This document shows positions 7,791 through 16,201 of a stretch of DNA of 64,000 nt, in pieces. The DNA is taken from assembly GCA_964653145.1 (NCBI GenBank), contig CAZZCG010000002.1, positions 186,001 through 250,000 on the forward strand, read 5' to 3'. Origin of the DNA: Pseudocalidococcus sp964653145 (lineage in GTDB: Bacteria; Cyanobacteriota; Cyanobacteriia; Thermosynechococcales; Thermosynechococcaceae). Position numbers and translations under genes: made by a program. Position 1 is the stretch's first letter. The number at the start of each line of letters is the position of its first letter. The notes below the pieces were generated by a model that saw nothing but the letters and a program-made list of their open reading frames with translations, ran no database searches and was not told the DNA's origin.

Positions 7791-9422
7791 TTAACGTCGC
7801 TGCCACCAGGCCCCAATGGCCAAACCAAAGCCGAGCAGGGGCAAAATCACGACGCTAATTAAGGTCACCCAGCGATTCAAATCCACGCTCAAGTTCAGGC
7901 GGCGGTTGGTGGTTTCCTTGGGACGGATACTCAAGGGTTGATCTTGCCGCTCCCCGAGCCAAAGGATGGAGTTCACGAATAAATCCCCATTCACCCCCTG
8001 CTCAAACAAACTATCCGCAGCAAACCCAGAATCCCCAAACACCACGAGGCGGGCATCCTTAGGCGTAGTCTCGGACTGGTTGGCCCCTGGGGCTGTAATT
8101 TCTGGATTTGCGGTAGGACTTTCCCCCTCTGCGGCCGGTTCTGGGGGATTGGCAGGGGATAGGGGGCGGGTAATGGCAACTCCAAGGGTTAAAGGCCCGG
8201 CCTGGTCTTGACCTTCCTCAAAGTTAAAGCTGTCTGCTTGGGGATTGGCCTCTGCCCAGGTTTGGGGGCCACTACTGACTAAATCCACCACTTCATCCTG
8301 GTCTTGGGGCATGATCAAAATTGCTTGGGCCTGGGGAAACAGAGAGGGGCCTTGGGCAAACCGTTGGGTAATGGGGTGTTGGCCGTAGTCAAAGGCAACC
8401 ACGGTATCCGGCCCCAGACCAACCTGTGCCCCCACCCCAGAGCCATCAATAATCCAACGGTTATCCAACTTGATCCCCCAGTCATTGAGTAGGGGTTCCA
8501 GGCCAGAATTGACGTCGGGATCCACCATGAGCAACAGGCTTCCTCCCCGCTGCAAATAGGCCTCTAGGGCGTTCACCTCTGGAGCTAGAAATGCCTGTTT
8601 TGGGCCCGCCACCACCACGACATTGGCATCTTCCGGCACCTCTGGATTGGCCAGTAAGGTTAGGGGGAGCGTCTCAACATTGCGCTTATTCAAAACATCA
8701 ATGGCCTGGGACAAACTGTTACTCCCCCCAGATAGCGGTAGTTCCCCATGGCCTTGGGTAAAGTAGGCGCGGGTTTGACTATCGCTGGTAACTTTAATCA
8801 GAGCCGGGGTTAAATCTGCCTCCCGTAATTCTCCCTCTAGGGGTTCACTGCGATTGCCCGATTCCAGGATCACGGTGCCGCGGGTTTGGACGTTATATTT
8901 TCGGGCCAGGCCGGGTTGGTTGGTGGGATTGATAAATTCATAGGTGACTTGCCCTTGACTGGCCTGGCGAAACTGCTCTAATAACAATCGCTGACTGCCA
9001 TCGTCCGGTTCATCGTCAAACACTAGGACTGTCACAGGCTGTTCTAGGCTTTGGAGGACATCCCGAGATTCCGGTGCGAGGGAAAACTGGGCACCTTCGC
9101 TGAAGTCAAATTGGGTACTGTAGCGGGCTCCAAGAAAGTTGATAATCCCCAACAGCACGATGACCGCCAGCAGGGATAACAGGTTATTAGCCCCGGCCTG
9201 GGTTGAACGTCGGCCCCAAAAACCCTGGGAAACCCGTGACTGCACCACCAACCAGGCCAGGAGCGACACCCCCGCCAAGCTGAGTAGAACCGATGGTAAT
9301 ATCCCCCAGCCCCCGGTCACGACCCCCGTGGACAGAGCCATGACTGCCAAAAATAAAGCGGTGAGTCCCAGGACTTTGGGGGAGAGGAAGGAAAATTTGC
9401 GAGGTAAAGACAGTCGTTTCAA
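7791..9422 (-). CDS. GldG family protein (ABC-2 auxiliary / Gldg-like), orphan
   Basis: Membrane-anchored protein of 543 residues. Three N-terminal hydrophobic helices (GLTALFLAVMALSTG, LPSVLLSLAGVSLLAWLV, LLSLLAVIVLLGIINFL) come before a large extracytoplasmic region with the GldG-type signature FDFSEGAQFSLAPESRDVL, a region TVLVFDDEPDDGS, and later VVVVAGPKQAFLAPEVNALEAYL and LLLMVDPDVNSG; a helix near the C-terminus re-anchors it. In gliding and related systems GldG accompanies an ABC ATPase and an ABC-2 permease. Neither is adjacent here. The inferred start is a TTG at 9420-9422 without a Shine-Dalgarno sequence, so the first few residues are uncertain. Confidence 0.85.
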   Translation of the reverse strand: MKRLSLPRKFSFLSPKVLGLTALFLAVMALSTGVVTGGWGILPSVLLSLAGVSLLAWLVVQSRVSQGFWGRRSTQAGANNLLSLLAVIVLLGIINFLGARYSTQFDFSEGAQFSLAPESRDVLQSLEQPVTVLVFDDEPDDGSQRLLLEQFRQASQGQVTYEFINPTNQPGLARKYNVQTRGTVILESGNRSEPLEGELREADLTPALIKVTSDSQTRAYFTQGHGELPLSGGSNSLSQAIDVLNKRNVETLPLTLLANPEVPEDANVVVVAGPKQAFLAPEVNALEAYLQRGGSLLLMVDPDVNSGLEPLLNDWGIKLDNRWIIDGSGVGAQVGLGPDTVVAFDYGQHPITQRFAQGPSLFPQAQAILIMPQDQDEVVDLVSSGPQTWAEANPQADSFNFEEGQDQAGPLTLGVAITRPLSPANPPEPAAEGESPTANPEITAPGANQSETTPKDARLVVFGDSGFAADSLFEQGVNGDLFVNSILWLGERQDQPLSIRPKETTNRRLNLSVDLNRWVTLISVVILPLLGFGLAIGAWWQRR

Positions 9423-9705
9423 CGGAGGAGTCCTAATTTAGGTCGCCAACTTAACAACGCTACAAATCGGTCGAGGGTTCCAGCCAAGGGCCACTTTCCC
9501 GAGTAGCTTCTGAAGATTTTAGGCTGTCTGTTGGAACAAAACCTAAAACCCGGTGAAATTAACGCCAAACTGCATCTGAAATGACGAAATCCTTCAAAGC
9601 CCAGTGCTAAGGTGGAGCCAGAATAAACACCTTTTATTTTATATTTCTATAAATTATTCATCTTAAACCCGTTTTTTTGCTGAATCATCCTAGGCGAATG
9701 ACGTT

Positions 9706-10173
9706 ATGGCTGCTGCTGTCTCCTGGAATTCTCTCTATGCGATTGGGCTCTGTCTTTTTGGTTTCGGTCTCAATTTTTTCCCGATGAATGGACTGGGCGC
9801 GGTGACCCAAATTCTCACGGCCCGGACTTCCTCCCCGACTATGGTTCCATTTCCCGGCCTGGGACAACAATTTTCCCTTGAATTGGGCCAGGTAACCCGA
9901 ATTCCTGATACGGGCTTAACCCTTAAATTTCAAAGCCTTGTTGCCGATTCCCGATGTCCGGTGGGAGCGCAGTGCATCTGGGCTGGTGAAGCTAAGATTT
10001 TGTTGGAGGTTGAAACCATAACCCAAAGCGTTAGTTCTCTGGAGTTAACCCTCCGGCCTGGCCTGGAAACAGAAACACCTCTGTCGCCGTTTCAGATTCA
10101 ACTCCTTAGCTTGGCCCCCTATCCTGGAAAATCAACACCCCAGGCCCCGATTGCCACCTTAATCGTTAAATAG
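9706..10173 (+). CDS. Exported hypothetical protein with CPxGxxCxWAGE motif
   Basis: A 155-residue protein with an N-terminal hydrophobic stretch that could be a signal peptide or anchor. The central strand-rich part contains DSRCPVGAQCIWAGEAKILLEV; the pair of cysteines in CPxGxxCxWAGEA recurs in small bacterial exported proteins of unknown function, where the Cys probably form a disulfide. I cannot assign a role. The downstream glycosyltransferase starts 57 bases later on the same strand and may be co-transcribed. Confidence 0.75.
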   Translation: MAAAVSWNSLYAIGLCLFGFGLNFFPMNGLGAVTQILTARTSSPTMVPFPGLGQQFSLELGQVTRIPDTGLTLKFQSLVADSRCPVGAQCIWAGEAKILLEVETITQSVSSLELTLRPGLETETPLSPFQIQLLSLAPYPGKSTPQAPIATLIVK

Positions 10174-10230
10174 AGCTTCCTCAGGTTTTGTAAATTGGGA
10201 GAGCCGGCTTTCTCAGGTCTTTAGGTTGCG

Positions 10231-12444
10231 ATGGTTGGATTTGAAGTTGCTAATCAATGGCTAGAACGTGGACATTACGCCCAAGCCGCTGCGGTTTATG
10301 AATGCCTGATTGCGGATAACCCTAATGAACTTACCTTTTATCAAAATTTAGGCCTGGCTTATCTACTCCAGGGAGAAGAAGTGGCTGCCCAGGTGGCCTG
10401 GTTTACCCCCTTGGATTTTTTGGCTGATGCAGACGCTGAGGGCTATCGAGAGGGTTTACTGAAGCGTTTAACAGAAATTACTGTCCATCTAGAATCACAA
10501 CAACAAGATTTAGAGGCCTGGTTAGTCCGCCACTATTATCGGCAGTATCAACCCGAAGATTTGGAGAATTTACTTGCGCTGATTCAACTAGAAATCAAAC
10601 TCAATAAACTAACCCCAGACTCGCTCTTGGCCTGGAACGTTATCGAGCTTCTTGAGCAACTTGGCTCGACTCTAAAGCTAGACTCCTTAACCCAATTCCT
10701 CTTAGCGCTCTTTCCCTGCTATCCCTTAGCCCAGCCGGAAGAACAGGAGATTATTACCCAATGCTTAGAAATTGGCTTAAAGTTTGTCCCCGATATTCCA
10801 GCCCTGATTCTGAAATTTTCCCACCTCGCCTACAACCACACCTACCTGCCCAACTACGAGGCAGCGGTTCAACTGACCCAACGCTGTTTAGTTCTGAGTC
10901 CTGAAAACCTCTCCCTTTGGCGGCAACTCTCAGATTTTCATACGGATCTTGGTCAGTTTGCCCTAGGCTTAGAGGCCGCCCAACATTATAACCAACATTG
11001 TCAAACCCTAGCTGAGAAAGTCTTTGGACAACGGGTTTTACTCCGGGCCCTGATGCGACAGGGAGAACAGGGGGCAGAAGTCCAGGCCTGTTTTAGGCGT
11101 CAAGCTGAATTGATCCATGAGTTATTTGCTACCCCGCCGCAGACTCTTACGCGTAGGGAGGCTCGAACTTTAACAGTTGCCATGTTCAACTGGCCCTATA
11201 TCCAAGATCAGCCTGAACAATACTGGGCCTGGCAAAAACCCTTAGCAGCGCTTGCTCAAAAAAGTCTTCTTGAAACCGACACAGGCCAAAGCCTCGCGCC
11301 CTATTCCTACCATCATCAACCAATCACGAAAGTCCGCAAAATCCGCCATGGAGATTGTTTACACATTGGCTATCTAGCCCATACGCTCCGACAACATTCT
11401 GTAGGTTGGCTGTGTCGGTGGTTGTTTCGCTACCATGACCGGCAAAAATTTAAGATCCACCTGTATTTCTTCGCCCAAGGTATTACCCCCTTTACCCAGG
11501 CCTGGTTTTTACCCCATGCAGATTCTTGGTGGGCTGGCAATTTGTCCCAAGACTTAGTTCCGCAAATTTTCCAAGACGAAATTGATATCCTCATTGACTT
11601 GGATGGTGGCACCTATGAAGACAGTGCTGAAGTTTTAGCCCATAAACCTGCACCAATTCAGGCCACTTGGCTAGGATGGGATGCCATGGGTATACCCGCT
11701 GTTGATTACTTTATTGCCGATCCCCAGGTTTTACCCCCAGAAGCAGAAGAATACTATCCCGAAAAAATTTGGCGACTTCCCGACGTCTATCTGGCTGTAG
11801 ATGGGTTTGAAATTGGAGTTCCGACCAGGCGGCGCAAGGATCTCAAGATTCCTGAGGATGCAGTAATTTACTTCACTGCTCAAGATGGCCTCAAACAACA
11901 TCCCCAAACCCTGAAACAGCAATTTCAAATTCTCACCCAAGTCCCCAACAGTTATTTTTTGATTAAATTACGGGGTGAAAAAGGGGTTTTACAAGAACTA
12001 TTTGAAACCACTGCTCAAGAGGTGGGAGTCAGCCTAGAGCGACTTCGTTTCTTAGACCTTGATACCGATGAGCCGACCCACCGAGCCAATCTTCAACTGG
12101 CGGATATTGTCCTCGACTCCTATCCTTATAACGGTGCCACCACAACTCTGGAAACTCTTTGGCTTGAAATTCCCCTCGTGACTCAGGTTGGCCAACAGTT
12201 CGCAGCTCGCAATAGCTATACCTTTATGGTAAATGCAGGAATTACGGAAGGCCTGGCCTGGTCTAGTCAAGAGTATGTGGATTGGGGCATTAAGCTTGGA
12301 CAGGATACTCAATTACGGCAACAGGTTCGCCAAAAACTTCATCGGGCCAAGCAAACTTCTCCCCTCTGGGATACTCGCACGTTTACTCATCACCTGGAGG
12401 CAGCCTATCAACAAATGTGGCAACAACTAAAACCTGAAATTTAG
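10231..12444 (+). CDS. SPINDLY/OGT-type glycosyltransferase with TPR region (GT41 family)
   Basis: Residues 1-310 are helical TPR-like repeats (AAAVYECLIADNPNELTFYQNLG is the clearest). The C-terminal half is the Glyco_transf_41 domain: HSVGWLCRWLFRYHD, DILIDLDGGTYEDS, APIQATWLGWDAMGI, then DIVLDSYPYNGATTTLETLW and GQQFAARNSYTFMVNAG, which matches the nucleotide-sugar binding half of OGT/SPY enzymes. The family transfers GlcNAc or fucose to Ser/Thr of proteins. In cyanobacteria targets are largely unknown; protein or exopolysaccharide glycosylation are both possible. Full length, 737 residues. Confidence 0.9.
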   Translation: MVGFEVANQWLERGHYAQAAAVYECLIADNPNELTFYQNLGLAYLLQGEEVAAQVAWFTPLDFLADADAEGYREGLLKRLTEITVHLESQQQDLEAWLVRHYYRQYQPEDLENLLALIQLEIKLNKLTPDSLLAWNVIELLEQLGSTLKLDSLTQFLLALFPCYPLAQPEEQEIITQCLEIGLKFVPDIPALILKFSHLAYNHTYLPNYEAAVQLTQRCLVLSPENLSLWRQLSDFHTDLGQFALGLEAAQHYNQHCQTLAEKVFGQRVLLRALMRQGEQGAEVQACFRRQAELIHELFATPPQTLTRREARTLTVAMFNWPYIQDQPEQYWAWQKPLAALAQKSLLETDTGQSLAPYSYHHQPITKVRKIRHGDCLHIGYLAHTLRQHSVGWLCRWLFRYHDRQKFKIHLYFFAQGITPFTQAWFLPHADSWWAGNLSQDLVPQIFQDEIDILIDLDGGTYEDSAEVLAHKPAPIQATWLGWDAMGIPAVDYFIADPQVLPPEAEEYYPEKIWRLPDVYLAVDGFEIGVPTRRRKDLKIPEDAVIYFTAQDGLKQHPQTLKQQFQILTQVPNSYFLIKLRGEKGVLQELFETTAQEVGVSLERLRFLDLDTDEPTHRANLQLADIVLDSYPYNGATTTLETLWLEIPLVTQVGQQFAARNSYTFMVNAGITEGLAWSSQEYVDWGIKLGQDTQLRQQVRQKLHRAKQTSPLWDTRTFTHHLEAAYQQMWQQLKPEI

Positions 12445-12640
12445 GCAATAAAACCAAGGAAATTTTTTAGATAAGTTAAGAATAATCACTTTTTCCTAAT
12501 TTCAGTTAAGCCAATGTGATGTGTTTACGGATTCACTGTTTTAATCATCAAGTATTGTTTCAGCGCCCATAAAAACTTTGAATCCCCGATCTCAAACCAG
12601 CTAAGGTTTTAGTGGTCTAGTTGCAAGCGGGACATTAACG

Positions 12641-14167
12641 ATGAAGTTGGCGTATTGGATGTATGCAGGCCCAGCCCACATTGGGACATTACGGGTGGCA
12701 AGTTCCTTCAAAAATGTTCACGGCATCATGCATGCGCCCCTGGGGGACGATTACTTCAATGTCATGCGCTCAATGTTGGAACGGGAACGAAACTTTACGC
12801 CAGTCACCACCAGCGTTGTTGATCGTCATGTTTTATCCCGCGGTTCTCAGGAAAAGGTCGTGGATAACATCACCCGGAAAGATGCTGAAGAACATCCGGA
12901 TTTAATTGTCCTTACCCCAACCTGTACCTCGAGTATTCTGCAGGAAGATTTAGAAAATTTTGTTGAGCGGGCATCACAAACCACTGTTTCTGATGTGATT
13001 TTGGCCGATGTTAATCATTACCGGGTCAATGAACTCCAGGCCGCGGATCGAACCCTTGAACAAATCATTCAGTTCTACATTAATAAGGCCCAAAAACAAG
13101 GGGATTTAGTTACCACCAAAACAGCACAGCCCTCAGTGAATATTATTGGGCCGACCACCCTTGGCTTTCACAATCAACACGATGTCCGAGAACTGCGAAA
13201 GTTGATGGGGGATTTGGGCATTCAGGTTAATGCTGTGATTCCAGATGGTGCCTCAGTTAATGACATTAAAACAATGCCCCAGGCCTGGTTTAATTTAGTC
13301 CCCTATCGAGAAATTGGCCGGTTGTCCGCTCGCTACTTAGAACAGGAGTTTAGCCAACCCATTGTTGACATTACCCCCATGGGAGTTGTGGAAACCGCCC
13401 GCTGTATTCGGCAAATTCAAGCGGTACTCAATGTCCAAGGAGCCGAGGTAAACTATGAAGATTTTATTCAAGAGCAAACCCTCTTTATCTCCCAAGCGGC
13501 CTGGTTTTCCCGCTCCATTGACTGTCAGAATTTAACGGGCAAAAAAGCGGTGGTTTTTGGCGATAACACCCACGCCGCAGCAATTACCAAAATCCTGAGT
13601 CGGGAAATGGGGATTCATGTGGCCTGGGCAGGCACCTACTGTAAATACGATGGCGACTGGTTTACAGAACAGGTTAAGGATTTCTGTGATGAGGTGATTA
13701 TTACCGATGATCATGGAGCGATTGGAGATGCAATTGCGCGGGTTGAACCAGCAGCAATTTTTGGCACCCAAATGGAACGTCATGTGGGCAAACGTTTGGA
13801 TACCCCCTGTGGTGTGATTGCTGCCCCAATTCACATTCAGAATTTCCCCATTGGTTATAAACCCTTTTTGGGCTATGAAGGCAGTAACCAAATTGTTGAT
13901 TTAATTTACAATTCCTTCACCTTGGGCATGGAGGATCACCTGCTGGAAATCTTTGGTGGCCATGATACGAAAGAGGTGATTCACAAAGGCATTTCTGCAG
14001 AATCGGATTTAAGTTGGACCAATGATGGACTGGCGGAACTGAATAAAATTCCGGGGTTCGTGCGTGGAAAAGTTAAGCGCAACACAGAAAAATTTGCCCG
14101 AGAACGGAATATTTCCCAAATCAATGTTGAAGTCCTCTACGCCGCCAAGGAAGCAGTGGGAGCATAG
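12641..14167 (+). CDS. chlB: Light-independent protochlorophyllide reductase subunit B
   Basis: ChlB is one half of the nitrogenase-like NB component that reduces protochlorophyllide in the dark, together with ChlN and the ATP-driven ChlL. The start MKLAYWMYAGPAHIGTLRVA and the segments VLTPTCTSSILQEDL and APIHIQNFPIGYKPFLGYEG are diagnostic. The 508-residue length is normal. chlL and chlN are not adjacent, as is common in cyanobacteria, where chlB is often separate. DPOR is oxygen-sensitive and supports chlorophyll synthesis in darkness or low light. A 196-base AT-rich leader lies upstream. Confidence 0.98.
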   Translation: MKLAYWMYAGPAHIGTLRVASSFKNVHGIMHAPLGDDYFNVMRSMLERERNFTPVTTSVVDRHVLSRGSQEKVVDNITRKDAEEHPDLIVLTPTCTSSILQEDLENFVERASQTTVSDVILADVNHYRVNELQAADRTLEQIIQFYINKAQKQGDLVTTKTAQPSVNIIGPTTLGFHNQHDVRELRKLMGDLGIQVNAVIPDGASVNDIKTMPQAWFNLVPYREIGRLSARYLEQEFSQPIVDITPMGVVETARCIRQIQAVLNVQGAEVNYEDFIQEQTLFISQAAWFSRSIDCQNLTGKKAVVFGDNTHAAAITKILSREMGIHVAWAGTYCKYDGDWFTEQVKDFCDEVIITDDHGAIGDAIARVEPAAIFGTQMERHVGKRLDTPCGVIAAPIHIQNFPIGYKPFLGYEGSNQIVDLIYNSFTLGMEDHLLEIFGGHDTKEVIHKGISAESDLSWTNDGLAELNKIPGFVRGKVKRNTEKFARERNISQINVEVLYAAKEAVGA

Positions 14168-14215
14168 GTTTTCTGGTCGAGATAGAACAGCCAAAGATTT
14201 AGACAATGCCCGTGG

Positions 14216-14779
14216 CTAGGCCAGTCTCCCACCATCATTCCAATTGCCAAACAGTTGGTTGCGGGCCGTCTTTTGGATAAAGTTCTGAAGCCGCCGGTGA
14301 AATTCATGGGGATTTTTTCGTACTTCCTCAATGTAGCCAATGCGGACACGGCGATAGAGTTCAGGAAAAGTTAAGAAATGAGTCCAGGCATTCGGCTCCC
14401 TTTGTAGGGCCTCAACAATATCCGGGGGCACAGCAAACTCAGCCGCAAGATTCGGGAGTGTGGCAAACCCAGCCTCTGTCATCATCCCCAGGCGAACTAA
14501 GCGACGGGCCCGTTCCTTGTTGAGTTCTGTCCAGTTACTTCGCTTTTTTCGGGGGGTAAATCGCTGAGCCCGCTCGTGGGGAGAAAATCGTTTTTGAATA
14601 CCATCAATCCAACCAAAGCAAATGGCTTCTTCGACGGCATCAAGGTAGGAAATAGTTAAATGCTGTCCATGGAAATCAGCCAATAATAACCAGATTTCAT
14701 GGGCTAGGGCATGATTTTTCTCAAGCCAGTTGCGCCAGTCTTGCCGATCCGTGGGTTTATAGGTTGTTGAAATCTCCAT
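14216..14779 (-). CDS. YdeI/OmpD-associated family protein
   Basis: A 187-residue cytoplasmic protein of the YdeI/OmpD-associated family. The core WRNWLEKNHALAHEIWLLLAD, then YLDAVEEAICFGWIDGIQKRF and RFTPRKKRSNWTELNKERARRL, is the standard family pattern. Members have been linked loosely to bacteriocin or peptide tolerance in enterobacteria, but the biochemical role is not established. It converges on chlB from the other strand with 48 bases between. Confidence 0.88.
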   Translation of the reverse strand: MEISTTYKPTDRQDWRNWLEKNHALAHEIWLLLADFHGQHLTISYLDAVEEAICFGWIDGIQKRFSPHERAQRFTPRKKRSNWTELNKERARRLVRLGMMTEAGFATLPNLAAEFAVPPDIVEALQREPNAWTHFLTFPELYRRVRIGYIEEVRKNPHEFHRRLQNFIQKTARNQLFGNWNDGGRLA

Positions 14780-14844
14780 AACCTAGACCAGGCCTGGTAG
14801 CATAGGCTTAGATTTTCGCATGACAAAACTATTTTTCACCACCC

Positions 14845-15330
14845 ATGGCCTGGTTAGCTGCCCTCGGAAATTACATTGTTCAATTAGCCGTGAGTGATGA
14901 GAAGTTCCTCAAAGCACTCAAGAAAATTGAGGGGTTGGCCTCGCGGGTTCTTGCCTTAGTGATGCTCATTGTGATTCTTACGGCAATTTTGGATGTGGCT
15001 CGCTTTGTCCTATTTCAGTTGTTTACGCCGCCCTATGGTCAATTCACCACTGACTTAGTCCAAGTCTTTGGGTTATTTCTCAATGTCCTGGTTGCCCTGG
15101 AAATTCTTGAAAATATCACCGCTTACCTGAGAACCCATGTTTCAGCACAAATTGTCGAACTGGTGATTGTCACGGCCCTAATTGCCATCGCCCGCAAGAT
15201 CATTATTTTGGATATTGACCAGGCCAGCGTGGTGCCGAAGTTAGTGGCCCTAGCCCTAGGCATTTTGGCAGTGACGATTAGCTACTGGATTATTCGACGG
15301 CAAAACCACCATCTTCGACAAAAAGACTAA
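14845..15330 (+). CDS. PsiE family membrane protein
   Basis: A 161-residue inner-membrane protein with four hydrophobic helices: ALVMLIVILTAILDVARFVLF, LVQVFGLFLNVLVALEILEN, LVIVTALIAIARKIII and LALGILAVTISYWII. The family was named phosphate-starvation-inducible E after E. coli PsiE. The conserved helix-end segment with LEILENITAYLRTH is present. Function is unknown. No Pho box was recognised upstream, so phosphate control here is untested. Confidence 0.85.
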   Translation: MAWLAALGNYIVQLAVSDEKFLKALKKIEGLASRVLALVMLIVILTAILDVARFVLFQLFTPPYGQFTTDLVQVFGLFLNVLVALEILENITAYLRTHVSAQIVELVIVTALIAIARKIIILDIDQASVVPKLVALALGILAVTISYWIIRRQNHHLRQKD

Positions 15331-15505
15331 GCATGGACTGAAGGAGGCATCCGTAATGTTGCGGAAATATCTCTGATGTTGGCGTTGACCTTGGATGGCA
15401 GGGGGCAAAATCACTCAGAAAACCTACGGATTTTGGAAATTCCTACTCGCCATGGCCCAGGGGAGTGGTATGTATGGAGATAGCAATTGTTAAGAAACGT
15501 TAACC

Positions 15506-16201
15506 ATGTCCCTTTCCCCAATGACTCGTTACTATATGCGGCGGCTGTTGCAGCAGAATGCAGTGCCCTTGGGCTTGGCCACAGAGCCGATTCCAGTAAC
15601 CGATGATTCTGAGGACTCGGCCTTTTGGGATCAGATGATGCGTCTTGAGACCCTAGCCACAACCAAAGTCGTGGAGTTAGACCTGCTGGTTCGGTTGCAT
15701 CAGTCCCTGAGTCGCCACGGGATTAGCTATCGCGCCTATCTGAATAACTTGGAGAAAAAGCTCTTTTCCCTAATGGGGTTAGCCCTCAACGACCTTTCCT
15801 CCGTAGAAGAGCCCACCATGCCTTTGCCTGGCCCTGATCAGTTGTCAATGTTGGTGCAGCCCGTTCCGACCCTTGCCCAGGCCCTGGACTTGCTCAATCA
15901 GGTCAGTTTAGTGTCGAAACAATACTTGGGGGGGTTAATTACCCGGAACTATTGGCAGTCAACCCGCCCCCACAGCAGTTGGTTTGTGGACTACGACATC
16001 AATGCTGTGGCAGAGATTACCTTTCGACAGCGGGCCTCGGAGGATTTGTTTTTAACCCCTGAGCAGGTTGGGCAATTACAAATTTGGTTAGATGCCTTTG
16101 TCAGTCAATGTCAGCGGGTACTGCCCCAATTTTCCCAAATGCTCAAAAGGGCGGGTGTTCAGGCAAAGGTGCAGACCCCAGGCCAGGCGATTCAGCCCTA
16201 A
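15506..16201 (+). CDS. Conserved hypothetical protein
   Basis: A 231-residue soluble, mostly helical protein beginning MSLSPMTRYYMRRLLQQNAV. I recognise no catalytic motif. Features visible are an acidic stretch (TDDSEDSAFWDQ), a helical middle and a segment WQSTRPHSSWFVDYDINAVAEITF. Its stop overlaps that of the convergent DUF3685 gene by four bases. Composition resembles neighbouring genes, which supports real coding. Confidence 0.7.
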   Translation: MSLSPMTRYYMRRLLQQNAVPLGLATEPIPVTDDSEDSAFWDQMMRLETLATTKVVELDLLVRLHQSLSRHGISYRAYLNNLEKKLFSLMGLALNDLSSVEEPTMPLPGPDQLSMLVQPVPTLAQALDLLNQVSLVSKQYLGGLITRNYWQSTRPHSSWFVDYDINAVAEITFRQRASEDLFLTPEQVGQLQIWLDAFVSQCQRVLPQFSQMLKRAGVQAKVQTPGQAIQP

